A model generated the notes under the pieces. That model worked only from the letters and a program-made list of their open reading frames with translations, was not told the DNA's origin and searched no databases. From Halichondria panicea (taxonomy: Eukaryota > Porifera > Demospongiae > Suberitida > Halichondriidae), in assembly GCF_963675165.1 (NCBI RefSeq), contig NC_087383.1:4618979-4682978 (forward strand): a stretch of DNA of 64,000 nucleotides, in the 5' to 3' direction. Positions within the stretch are counted from its first letter, which is position 1. The number at the start of each line of letters is the position of its first letter. A program made the translations under genes and the position numbers. Positions 1 through 12,600 of this stretch are shown in pieces.

Positions 1-3000
1 TGGCAACCTCTTCGGCATCGTCTTCATCGTCATCCTCGAGACTCCACCCCTTTTTCTTATCAACCTCGTCCGAGACTTCCTCTGAATTGTCCTCGACCCC
101 TTCAGCTTCAGGTAGCTTGTCTTCTTGCAACATTTTTTGCCTCCAGGCCTCGAGTCTCTCTCGTCTCTTTTGTATGGCCTCTTCAATCTTCAGCTGTTCA
201 GCTTTGATGGCTTCTATGATACTAACTTCTTTGTCCTTACTTTCAGGGGGTGAGGTACGATCCTCTCGTTTTTTGGATTTTGCTGACTCAGTTGTATTGT
301 CAGCATTGGTATTCTGTTGTTGCGATGATTTGGAACGGTCTGGTTCATCGTGGTGACTCTTCTTGCTCTTATCCTTGGGCCGAGTTGGGCTCCTGTTGAA
401 ACAAAAAAGAGAACGATGACCACTGTGACTGACTACATGTATCAGAAAAACATGTACAATGGATCACGTACATGTATACAAACATATTTTTTACAAAAGT
501 TCCTGCATTACTGTAAGACTTGAAAACGAGGAACAATGTGTACAAGAGCCAAAAGAAATGTAGGGCCTAAGTTTTACGGCCCAGTACGTTTCAGTTTAAG
601 CGTACATGTACATTATGCTCTACAATACAACACAATAAATCCGTCAATTGTGAGCACTTACATGTAGCCTTGTTTGATATAATATGTACATATATGTGTG
701 AGTGTGTGTGTACTTTATACCTTGCACCCCGGCCAGCACAAGTGCCAGAACAGGAGCGTACAGTTAAGAAGAGTGGCTGAGGTAACAAACAAAAACACTC
801 GCTACCAGGGTCTACAAAACCACACACATTCTACACACACATTCTACACACACATTCTACACAACTATTTAAATACGTACATGTACTCAATCTAAACTTA
901 CCGCTACAGTAATTGAGCAGGGATCAACCATCAGTACAGTACATGTAAGTACTGAAGGTTGAGTGTTTCTTATTTGGAACGCTGTGTACCACTGGTTCCA
1001 TAATAAGAAACACTCAACCCTCTTGTTCCTTAACGGTTTTTGTTGATGTTCAGAGGAGGCTGGACATCACACATCATTAATAAGCTTAAAATTAATCCAG
1101 CTGAGTCAGCATTTACCTAACTCTTCCATTCTTACTCGTTTTATCTCTCTTGTATTATATCTCCTGTTAGTTTATAGGTAATAGTAGTAGTTTAACACTA
1201 TGATTGCTATACCTGCTATATCAAAACAGTAAAAGGGAAGTGCAGCAACAACTCATAGTTTCTGGCTCATTGCTTCTAGTATAACTATGCTACTCAGTTT
1301 CTAGTTTCACTGGGTATTTTTAGCATCATTTACTACTGGTATGGAGTGCTAAAATCGTTTGCAGTCTTTTGGCTTAGCTGGATAGCTACTGTTCTCTGTA
1401 AGTTTCCGCATAATTATCTCTCCATGCACACACATTTCCTCCGTAAACACTATAACGCATGTCCAACCTCCTCTATTTGATGTTGCAAAGATTAGAAAAC
1501 CCTACGTACAGGAGGCTACTATTAGGGATGCGGCGATTATGCGAGCATAATTTTGAGAATAATAGGTAGCTTGGAGCATTAGAAATTATGCGGGAATAAA
1601 CGGTAGAGTGGATGGGAATAATTATGCCACGTGGCTAGCATTCTAAATAAAGCACAATTACCATTGTTATTGTACTCTGATCTGGACTAGACTGCAGCTA
1701 CATGTAGCTAGCTAGCTTTATAGCTAGTAGACTACTAGTACTTTATATGGAATCTGAAGAGAATCAAGAGTACAGCCAGTAGTGCCTATCCCAACACAAC
1801 AGACACTAAACCTACTGAAGCCACTATGATTCCAGTTCCAACTGACCCCCCAAGTAGAGACATATTAATGCTGGATCAACTCAAGGCACTTCGTTTGGTG
1901 ATCAGCAAGACAATGCTCTTCAGGACTATAATTATGTATATATTATATGTAGAGACTTCGCAATTATCAAAAGATGATTTTTATTGTGATTTTAATGAAG
2001 AATAATTAATTTTTTATGAGAATAATGGGCTGAATCACTGAGAATAATAGGCTATATAGCTTGGGAATTAGAGAATGGTAAAATTTGGAGCATAATAGCC
2101 TCAAGCCTAGCTACTATTGACTGGGATCAACCACAAAAGTTTATACACACCCACAAATATGCATGTCGGTCTCAAAACCACAGTAGCAACACCTGAAGTT
2201 TGGTCAGATCCCTGCTCAATCCATCCACAGATACATTGTACGCCAGGTAACTATACGAGCGTTTAGTTACCTTGAACGTGAGTGTGATCTCTTCCTTTCC
2301 CTGGCTCTGTCACGTGACCTAGACCGGTGACGTCGCTCAGTCTTCTTGCGTGGCCTATCACGACTTGGGGATATGGAGCGACGGCGATTCCTGGGGAAAT
2401 TGGAACTCTGTTAAACAGTAAGCTGTGTAAATATACATTATTTAAGGGGTTATCACATCGCAAATGGCACCATGCTGTAAATTGTTGTCCAAGACCATTA
2501 TAGCCGAGATACATGTATATAGGTCCCCTTATACCAGTAATGTTACTGAAAACTATACCTGTCTCTGCTCCTGGACCTAGAGCGATGACGCTTTTCTTTC
2601 TCTCGTTCTTTCCTCCCTCTGTCCTCACCTCTTTCTCTCCTATAGAAGAGTAAAACATACACAGAGATGGCATGCCAAAATAATTACGGTACAGAGCTAC
2701 ATTGTAAGCTAAAGGGGGCTTTCTCATTACAATTGTAAGACTGCAAGCCATGTACAGGTTTTCCCATCAAGAGGTCCCGGCTTGTATTCACATACAATTA
2801 ACATGAACAGCATTGTAACATTGCGCAGATAGGGTTATTCCCATACAAGATACCGAAGTATCACCTCCGCTTGGGCTTGTACTACTCAATTTGTAATGGC
2901 GCAAAAACTATAAGGCTGGCTACATCTACAACTACAAATAAAGGTTTGGTTCACTGTCAAGCAATTAACACCAGTCATTCAAACAAACTCTCTGTCTCTT

Positions 3001-3127
3001 ACCCTCTATCTTCTCTCTTGTCTTTCCGAGATTGCTGCTCTGGTGCGGGACTGGACTCACGTGAGCCACCCGAGTCCGAGTCGTCGTTTGTATGACGTCG
3101 ATATCGCCTCTCCTTGTTTCTTGGCAT
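1..3127 (-). CDS. DDX46: DDX46/Prp5 DEAD-box spliceosomal helicase, N-terminal part
   Basis: This is the 5' part of the gene for the U2 snRNP-associated RNA helicase that acts in prespliceosome assembly in the nucleus. I read four exons on the minus strand: 3003-3127 (start codon at 3125-3127), 2559-2639, 2271-2390 and 1-392, running off the window. Every junction is GT-AG and keeps phase. The protein starts MPRNKERRYRRH and runs through an Arg/Ser-rich region (RSRSRSRD, HRSRSRDRARERKR) into the segment KKKGWSLEDDDEDDAEEV. That segment matches the family block around KWSLEDDDDDEDD, followed by the coiled-coil-like RRERLEAWRQKM that precedes it in DDX46. The helicase core lies beyond the left edge. 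The 1.9 kb intron 393-2270 holds only repeats. The gene is transcribed away from the large surface-protein gene across a shared 0.5 kb spacer. Confidence 0.93.
957..1019. repeat. short inverted repeat (hairpin) in DDX46 intron
   Basis: The arm ggttgagtgtttcttat is followed about 25 bases later by its near-exact inverse ending in cactcaacc, and the inner parts (ggaac / ggttcc) extend the pairing. It looks like a small fold-back remnant inside the 393-2270 intron. I see no coding potential here. Confidence 0.6.
1500..2115. repeat. AT-rich transposon-like stretch with ATTATGC/GCATAAT motifs
   Basis: This intronic stretch is full of attatg/cataat motifs (gattatgcgagcataatt, gaataataggc, gagcataatagcc) like those in the hAT-like MITE at 54684-55069. 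A reading frame at about 1766-1945 stays open for 50-60 codons without resemblance to anything I recognise. Clear terminal repeats or a target duplication were not found, so the assignment as a decayed non-autonomous element is an inference from shared motifs. Confidence 0.3.
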
Positions 3128-3636
3128 GCTGATCCTGGTCACTGTGCCCGCACATGCGTGTACAGTAAAATTTATGAGTATAGACTTCAGTGTAGGTACA
3201 TGTACGTATAGTCATTGTATCTATCTATGGTATAGTGGCGCATGGCATTAAATACAGATGTTTGAGGAATCCTTGTGAAGTTGTTTGATAGGGACAGCAC
3301 TGAACAACATAATTATAAATCTACATGAACAACAAATATTTACTACAACTCGCTTACCTCTGAGGCTCTGACTAGATCGACTATACACTGTGAGACTACA
3401 CGTACTATCTTAGCTTTTGGTACTTTACTGACCTCAGCCTCACAGCCTCATGCTCAAAGCTTAACGATTTTCCCCTAACATAACAAGCCTCGATATCAAG
3501 CCTCGGTGATTGGTTTTGCTAATGAAGAAGTGAAACCGAATGCTCTGATGTGCAATCAGTTATCTAGCCACAGTGACAGCATTTATCATCAACTCTTCAT
3601 CAACTGAACTCCGCATCACACATCAAAGAGCACTGA
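3128..3636. promoter_or_regulatory. divergent spacer, presumed bidirectional promoter
   Basis: This 509-base region lies between the start codons of the minus-strand DDX46 gene and the plus-strand giant surface-protein gene. Both 5' UTRs and promoters must lie here unless there are distant non-coding exons. No convincing TATA box or initiator was picked out by eye. The spacing suggests shared regulation, which is an inference from geometry only. Confidence 0.45.
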
Positions 3637-6600
3637 ATGCTCATCAACATTCTGAAAGTGCTCCTGCTGGGAGCTGCTTGCTGCACCCTGGTGACAAGTA
3701 CCCACTTCAGAGGAGCCATTATCATGGTCAGGCCACAGCCAGAAGGAGGAGAGAATGAGGTACATATACGTTGAGTGGTGCGCTAAAGTACATTCGATAT
3801 TACTGACTTTAATAACATAGCCTATACAGTATATATGTTACAGTTAAATAAAATGTTTGTTGCATGAGATGTACATGCATGTGTATAGACTCAGTAGTAT
3901 CAAGGGCGTATAAAAGAAGAGAGGGCATGCAACTCCTATATGAGCAGAGTTCAAACGTGGGTGGATGAATGTGCATGACTGTGCATGAAATGAAATTTCT
4001 ATTTTTAGCACTTCATGCAAATGCACACATTCCTCCGCCCACGTTTCAACTCTGCGAGCTACGTGTACTGATAGTAGAGTTGCATGCCCTCTCTTCTTTT
4101 ATACGCCCTTGGTAGTATATAGACTCTGCATGGTTTCATGGCTCTTTTATGCACTGCTGGCAAACCAAACTACACATTATCTAAAATCCAACGTGAATTG
4201 TGATGTTACGAGTAATACAGTAATTTAGGATGAAATATATATATAGATCTATATAGTTTAATGGATGTTTGGATTGTAGATCCTGTACTTTTGAAGCCAT
4301 AACCCCACCAGGACCTAGTAAGTACAAGATACAGGCTTTGCAACACTGGAACAGACACATGCACAAACTCAGATGTCTACAATATATACATAGCCATGCA
4401 TATATACATAATTTATAAGAAGGACAGTTCCTCTCGAGAACAGACTATAGCCATTACATAAATATCATAAACATTACAGCAGATCTATATAGCAGCTGCT
4501 ATAGCTTTAACAGTACAGCTAGACACTCTCAACCAGTTAGCAGCGCACTGTGCAATAATACCTCCGTGTCTGTATTGATCGAAATCTCTAAAAACAAATA
4601 CATGTAAAGATAATAACACACTTCTAGCAATTGTGGTATGTCTACATTCTATGAGTCAAGATTTTGAAGAAATTGACTGCCGGAGAGATGGTCCAGACTC
4701 CCTGAAAGCTTCTGGGAGTCGTCTGGAGCTTTTCAATAAACACACCGTGGATAGAAGACACCACACAATCATGATCACTATAATTATACAACAATCCATC
4801 ATTGTGACATTGAACAATGCTTATTGTTAGCACGTGTATGTGGTTCAGATCATTGTCTAGATCTACTCTTCTACAGGTCCTCTACAGTTTCTCTACAGTA
4901 ATGCTTGATTTGTTTCTCGACTTGAAAGGACCACTCTATCCTTTGTAGCATTCCATACCCCCTCTTCAGGTTCCCCATGTCCTGTGTTTGAACTGCTGAT
5001 ACAGTAATATCAGCAGTTCACATTATAATGTTTACTTCGTATGGAACTCGATCTGGCGAGAGATGTGCATGGAAAGAAGAAAGACCAGTCCTTGTTGGGG
5101 CTAGGGAACCTCGCTTCATCGACATCAGCAGATGTACAAGCTTAATTCTTCTCTGTTGCTTTGTCACTTTTATTAGTGGATGAAGCAAGCTCGATACTTC
5201 GCACTAACAGATACTGTGTAACTAGTATCTATGCTGAACACTGGTGGGTGTGTTGCCAGATGCGACGAGTCTCTTCTCTTACCCTAATAGGCGCTCTCGA
5301 TCAAAAAAACCTTTAAAACGATCATCAACGCTTCAGACATGCAGTGGGAAAGTTTCCAGCACGGTAATAAATTTACCAAGCCCAACAAGCGCAACTAGCC
5401 TATATATAACGTCACACGTAAAAGTGATATAGCATCACGTGATGCGTTTCTAATCCTTTTCCTCTATCTATGGTTTCTAGTTGGATTTTAGAATTTTAAA
5501 ACGTTTGGCTAACCATAACTGACAGGTACTTTACGCTTGCTGTATGGTATTGTACTATAATTATCACAACAGCTGCATGATTAACTTTGCGTAGCTCACC
5601 ACCAGTTGCATGGCTTCCCTATATGCATATCCTGAAAACATCAGATTATCCGTTCCGATTACTTAGTACTGCATGACTTAGAATTTAGTTTCCCATCCTA
5701 AATTCCCATGAGGCTGACTGTGTGTGTGTGTGTGCATGTGTGTGTGTGTGACTGTGTATTTCAGCTGTAACTGCTCAACGGTTGCAACAAAACTGATCTT
5801 TGGTAGCATCATCTGTTCGCACAAAGTCTTCTATTCAACTTATAAAAGCACTAAATCCCTAGCTTTTGTTAGCTACAAGAGTCAGAAAAGAGCTGTTAAA
5901 GCAGCTAGCTTGTATATAGTACTGATAATTATAGCCATATTTTGTGAACTTGATCTCTTTACAGACACACCCCTTATTCCTGTGTATGTAATGCGCATGC
6001 ACGCTTATCCCCACGTGTGAGAGAATCTAGATCCTGGCAAAATCAATTTACTTCTTTTTCTTGAGGTAAGCCACAAAACACGACAATGATAACAATAGAT
6101 GCATGTACACAAACCTGATAGATAATAACAGATGCATGTACACAATTCTTTTCTTCTCAGTTTAAATATAGATAGGTGTTATAATTATATATAGTGTACT
6201 TATTATAACTAGTGTTCAAGCTGGCGCTGTGCTAATGCATCTCGCCATGTTTTTGCTTTCGCTCAAAAGTATTAGAGTGTTATCTATAATGAAAGTTAGC
6301 TTATCTATATAAAGTCACTGAGAAGAAAAGACTTATTTACATGCATCTATTGTTGTATTATGTGGCTTACCAGGACCTCAAGAAAGAAGAAAATTGATTC
6401 TTCCAGGATCTGTAGTTCAGTGTATATAATATCTAAGAAGAAAAGACCTGTGTACATGCATATTGTTATCTATATTGTTATAATAATTATGGTAGTGTTT
6501 TGTGGCTTACCAGGCCCTCAAGACAAGATGATTCTGCCAGGAGGATCTGGATCTGGATCTTGGATATTATTTTCTCACACATGGGGAATGAGCGCGCATG

Positions 6601-9600
6601 CGCATTACATCCACAGGAATAATTAAAGGGTGTGTCAAAAGAGATCAATTTTCACAAATGGCTACTGCATGCTAGCTAGCTATTTTAACAGATATTTTCT
6701 GAGTCTTGTAGCTAACAAAAAGCTAGCGCTTTAGTGCAAGGCTAACTCATATGTTGAATAGAAAGTTTGTGGGAACAGATGATGCTATGAAAGATTCTGA
6801 AGAGACTGCAACAGCCTTCAATGTGAGTCAAACTAGCCATAACTCGAGAAAGAAGCTTTAGTTTGCTAATCCACGAATCAAAATCCAAGAGAACGTGGCT
6901 AGAAGCCTATAGAAGCTGTTAGTTTTCGTCGCATTGCAACCGTTGAGCAGTTACTGCTGGAATACACACATACACACACACAGTCAGCTTTACCGTATCT
7001 CTCCTGCGGCTACGCCTCGAGGCATAATTATATCTAGATACTACTGTCTGTGCTTAAATTCGCTCTTACTATTCTGACAGACTATACCTTTGACAAAGGT
7101 TTGTTCTCACTGTTTGGCTACAGGCTCATGCAGTTATACTTCTATCCTTGAAGATTATTCCTCATGCTCTTCTCTGTGTGACTGTGTGGAATTCATTTGT
7201 ACAATAACGTATGTAACATTATACAAAGCAAACCTTTTCATCTCTTTTCTAACACTCTAATACTCTAATAGTTTTTGAGCGAAAGCAAAACATGGCAAGA
7301 GGCATTAGCACAGCGCAGCTTGCAACACTCGTTACCATTAGCATTAATTTATAATTCCGTTGAGATATGTCTCATATACTCTATTCTTTCATGTAATCAT
7401 TGGAGCTATGTTGCAATCTAGTACGTTCTGCCACGCAGCCTTGTGGCGGCATAGATGATGTCATAATACTAAGGAGTAAAGCGGTACAACAATTAATCAT
7501 GGTGACCGTGATAGGCTGAAGCGCATGTAGGGCCACTAAACAGGAACGCACAGGAACGCACACTAAACAGGAACGACCGGAGTTTATTCAACTTATGAGA
7601 TAGCCTTGCACTAAAGCGCTAGCTTTTTGTTAGCTACAAGAGTCAGAAAAGAGCTGCAAAAGCTATTACTGTCAGAGAGCAGCAGCCATTGCAAACTATA
7701 ACCTATTGCAAATGCACCCATTTTTCTAACACTACGGTATAGCTATGCATTAACAATTAACTAGCATGCACTTTAATTTAGATGGAGATAACCTACCGTG
7801 TTTCTTGGAGGAGGGACTATGATGATGGTGAAAGCTGTAGTGCCACTACAGTTGAACAAAGAACGCTGCTTTCTGGACAAGGCTTCGGCTCTCTAACCTG
7901 CAGTAGTGGTTGCACAGGCACTATTACACCATTGTCCTACATTTGTACTGACTTCAGTCTAGTCGAAAACTGGTCATTTGGAGAAAATCACGTTGTGTAT
8001 ACATTTCCAAGCACTAGTACCTCTGTTACAATAGGATTTTCAGGGGATGCATGGATAGAACCGTTTAATAGTGGCTGGAATGTACCAACAACCTTTTCCC
8101 TAACAAGGAGGAACGATACTGGGCGTATTAACTCAACACCATGTGCTATTACTTCACCGGTGATTCGTTTGCAAGAAGGTTGCAACCATACACTGCCAAT
8201 AGCTGTTATCGATCCAGATGGTGACATTGTCAGGTGCCGATGGGGAATTGGTAGTGAGTGTGGTGGTATCTGTAATAGCTTCCCTGGGGCAATTCTTGAT
8301 TCATCCACCTGCACATTCACTTATGAAGCAAATAGAGGAACTGGTTTTAGTGCTGCAGCAATAGTTATTGAAGACTTCCTCCCAGGTTCTCTGAAACCAC
8401 TAAGTTCTGTAGCTCTTCAATTCTTGATCTCTATTTTTGCCTCAACTGAGTCTTGTTCCAGCCAACCACAGTTCGTTCCACCTACAACCATTAAAGGATC
8501 ATGTGTGGCGATCCCTAGCGGGACCACTTTCTTCACTCAGATAATTGCCAATAGTGGTCGAGCAAGTGCTTCAATTACCGAACTCCAAACTGCGCCCCCA
8601 CTTGGACTTAGCAGAAGTGAGATACAACGTATACAAGAAACAGACAACTACTTTGTTAATATAACATGGACTCCACAAGCCAATCAAGAGAATCAAATTC
8701 ACCAGTTCTGTTACACAGCAGTAACTTCTGACGGCCTTGCTAGTGAGCAAAATTGCATCAAGTTTCTGGTTGGAACTTTTCCACCTCAGCCATCTCTAAA
8801 TTCAGCATTCCCAAATCAAGCACTAGTACATCCCAATCACACAACATGGACTATTTTATTTGATCAAGAAATTCGACGTCCATCTATAGCTGCATCGGTA
8901 CGATTCTTCGATAATACAACAATGCAACAAGTGTACCAAATTGATGCGTCCTTTTCTCCTGAGATAAGTTTCAATAACAGTGAAGTCTTTATCTCCCCAG
9001 CATTCAGATTCCCAGAAAAAGCATACTACTTCATCACTCTTGACAGAGGAATTGTGCGAGGCCTGGAAGGATGTGGACCTGGAAATGAGCCAATCACTGA
9101 TAAATCCTTCTGGACTTTTGAAACCATGGACATCACTCCTCCTGTTATCACCTTTGTGAATAATCCATCAAGAACCAATGAAAACATCACAATCGACTGG
9201 ATGAGCAATGAAGAAGTGACATGGACTTGTGTCGTTGTATTTGAAACTGAAAACAGCCCTGTTAACTGCTCACAAGCATCATGGAATGGTGAGGATTTGA
9301 GGGGAGGCTCGTACAGGATTGAGATTGTAGCAACTGATTTAGCAGGCAATGCTGCTACTGTATCACACAACTTCATTGTTGATTTAACACCACCAGTTGC
9401 ATTTATCAACCAAAGACCCGCATTAGTTTCTAACCAATTGTCATCAAGACTGACATTCAGCTGTAATGAGATCTGCACATTTGGCTGTCTATTGTTTGAG
9501 TTCAACAGTTCACGAGGAAATATTGCCTCTTGTAACCAGCAATTTTTTTCCACTCTAATTCTCGAGCACAACAAATCATACGTCTTTGTAGTAATACCCA

Positions 9601-12600
9601 CTGATGACGTCAGCAATCATGGAGAAGAAATTTCATATACGTGGGAAACTGATTTTGAAAATCCGCGAATAGCGAGCCTCTCCAACATAAGTACCCTTTG
9701 CTCTGAAGTAAGTCCTGATATAACTGGACGACCTACAGCTTTTGATAATCGGCCTGAACCAGTTTCAATTAGGTATCAAGACTTGAGTCTAGGATGCTAC
9801 ATTCAGCGAACCTGGACTGCAACCGATGTAGCTGGAAACATAGACAAGTCTGTGCAATTCATTGCTCTTGAATATTCACTTAGCATTTCATTTGTTCCAG
9901 TTTTGGCATTCTCGTGTGACAGTACTATGGGCACATTTAACATACCAGCATCTACTGCATCTGCTCCAAATCCTTGTCGGATCCCTCTTGATTTGACGTT
10001 TACTGATTCTGTTTCTGAATTTACATGTCCTGGTGAGTTTACTCGAAGCTGGTCAGCTCAATCTTGTGGTAGTATTGCTGAAGCTACTCAGACCATTAGA
10101 TTTTTCAACACCTGTCCACCCAATACCTGTGGTCATAACGAGTTACCACCGAGAGGAACTTGCACGTTCGGCCAATGCAGCTGCACTAGGCCGTGGTCTG
10201 GGAGCAATTGCAGTGTGCAAATATTCGAACCTGAGATTGGCACTATAAATGACACAGTACTTGAAGAAGCCGAACCTTACATATTAAGTATTTCTCTATT
10301 ACAAGGAACTCCTCCACTTTCATGGACTTTGATATCTTCACCTGCTGGACTCCGTTTGAATGCGAACATGCAACAGATTGTATGGGCGAGAGTACGAGCT
10401 GGAAATCACACTGTATCTGTGAGCATTGAGAATGAAGTTGGTATATTTGGTGTTAGTTGGACTCTTGTTGTCAGACCAGGATATACTGCTAGTTTGGACC
10501 CTGTCACACCAAACACATACCCACGAGCTCAGCCTGTCACTCTGACAGGTAGAATAGAGTACTTTGAAGGCAATCAAGTCCGTGATTTCTTAGCTGGAAT
10601 TGTACCAGTGAGCATCGACATAAGACGAGGCGCTACCACTCAAACACTCACTGCATTCTCACTAACTGATGGAACTTTCTCCATTGTTTTCAATCCAGCA
10701 CCTACGGAATATGGCTCTTACACTGCTCAAGTTCGACATCCACAATTGCCACTAATGAGTGAGTCTGTGAGCTGGCTATTTCTTGGGTTTAGACTTATAC
10801 CTTCCTCCATATCATTATCTGGTGAAACTTTGAGTGATTTCCAGGAGACGTTCTACAACACAACAATGATTTGTAATGATGGACCAGCAGATTTGACAAG
10901 ACTACACATGACAACCAGCATTCCCACTACAGATGATCTTCAAGTTACAGTTTTTCTCAAACAAGATCCCCTAACTAGAAACATCAAAACTGGAGAATGC
11001 ATTTTTATTGACATTACTGCTACTAGCAGTCGAGCTCTTCGCAGGTTGTTTGTCGTTCGATTTGAAACTGATGAAGGTGCATCAACATCGGTTTTAATAA
11101 ACCTCCGAATTCAGCAAATACTACCAAGCTTTTTAATATCTCCCTCACAAACATCCGCTCGAATCATTCAAGGAAAATCCATTATTTTGCAGTTTAACAT
11201 TACCAATATTGGACGAGCCACAGCACTAAATGTTCAACCAATACTACCCAACAGCCCGATTTTCTCATTAATTGGACTTGGAAACAATGACAGTAGATAC
11301 GGCAACGGACAGTTTAACCTTAAGAGTGAAGAATCAGCTTCCTTGTCTATCCAAGCCATGGTCAATGACAAAATGCCTCTAGGCGAGATCAGTGCGTCAT
11401 TCTACATAGTCAGCAATGAAGCGTTTCAGCAGATTCCAATCTCACTTACTGTGTCTTCAGATACACTAATGAACTTGACAATTGTTGTTGAAGACGAATA
11501 TACGTACTTTGCTAGCGGTGAGCCACTTGTTAGTGATGCTGTTGTGACTATCATCAACTATCAACGAAATATTAGAACCACTGTCACTACAGAGGAGAGA
11601 GTTGGAAGTGCTCTCTTTGTCAATATCTTTGAGGATCTCTACGAAGTGTTTATCGAAGCTCCCAATCACAGGCCTCTACATCAAGTAGTGATCACAACAA
11701 TCGATAACCCTACTTTGACATTCTTTCTAGAGAGACAAGCAGTCACATATACTTGGAGTGTTACACCAGTAGCTTTTGAAGACACGTATACGATCACTCT
11801 TGAAGCTGATTTTGAGACCAATGTGCCGATTCCTGTTGTCACAGTTTCTCCAATTGAATTTGACCTTGAAGAACTTGAGCTTGGATTTGTAGACTCTATT
11901 CAACTGAACATCACAAATCATGGATTAATTCGAGCGGATGATGTAAACATAAATCTACCAACAAATCATCCATTCCTTGAATTCACTGTTGATGACGAGT
12001 TTCTCGGATATCTCGAAGCTTTGTCATCAGTGACAGCAGTTGTTCATATCTCAAGGAGAAGTGTCCGAAAAAGAGCACTAGGTCTTTTAACACAAATAAC
12101 ATGGATTATTTACTTCATCAACATTGCTTATAGTTATGTTTGTAGAGATTTCCAGATACGAAGTATTCCAGTTGTCCTAAGGAGACCTGAAATAGTAATA
12201 TCTCCAGCAAGACCCTCGATATTCTCATGCAGTGGCTGTGAAGGACTCACAAGATCTGGCAGAGGCAGTGGCATAAGCGTTGGTAGAATTGGGCCCTTCC
12301 TCCAACCATCTGGTAGCTATTTTGGTGGAAGTGGCACAGGATCTGGGGATAATGTGCCTATCCTCTCATTCAACGGTTTCTCTGCTATCACGCCTATGAA
12401 TTGCAATGATTGCTTACAGAACCTGCTCAGTTGTTTTCCCACACCGAAGTTTCCTCTTGCCGGCTGTATTCCACTGATTGCCAGTGGTTCCGGTATTAAT
12501 GGGCCTATTGACATTGTGAAATGGATAAACTGCCTCATTCCTGGGAAGTGGGTACGCAGTGGACGACCGAAACAAGCCAAACTAGCATTAGAGGGGAGCC

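Noticed and set aside
698-895. Possible extra DDX46 exon near 720-780 with a donor-like ggtataaag on the minus strand
   Set aside because: Joining it gives a stop codon, while the exons at 2271-2390 and 1-392 join directly in phase with matching Arg/Ser-rich text.
1747-1950. Plus-strand open stretch around MIPVPTDPPSRDILML
   Set aside because: It is short, has no start or splice support, and lies in a repeat-like DDX46 intron; at most a transposon remnant.
3901-4111. Palindromic MITEs as microRNA precursors
   Set aside because: The perfect long arms, several dispersed copies and target duplications identify them as transposons; nothing supports processing into microRNAs.
7782-7784. ATG at 7782 as translation start of the giant protein
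   Set aside because: An acceptor (tttaatttag) abuts it, and the exon at 3637-3759 supplies a signal peptide and family-typical THFRG segment that joins in phase.
9026-9616. Minus-strand 196-codon frame
   Set aside because: It is a shadow of the giant surface-protein exon, whose plus frame has clear protein character over 7 kb.
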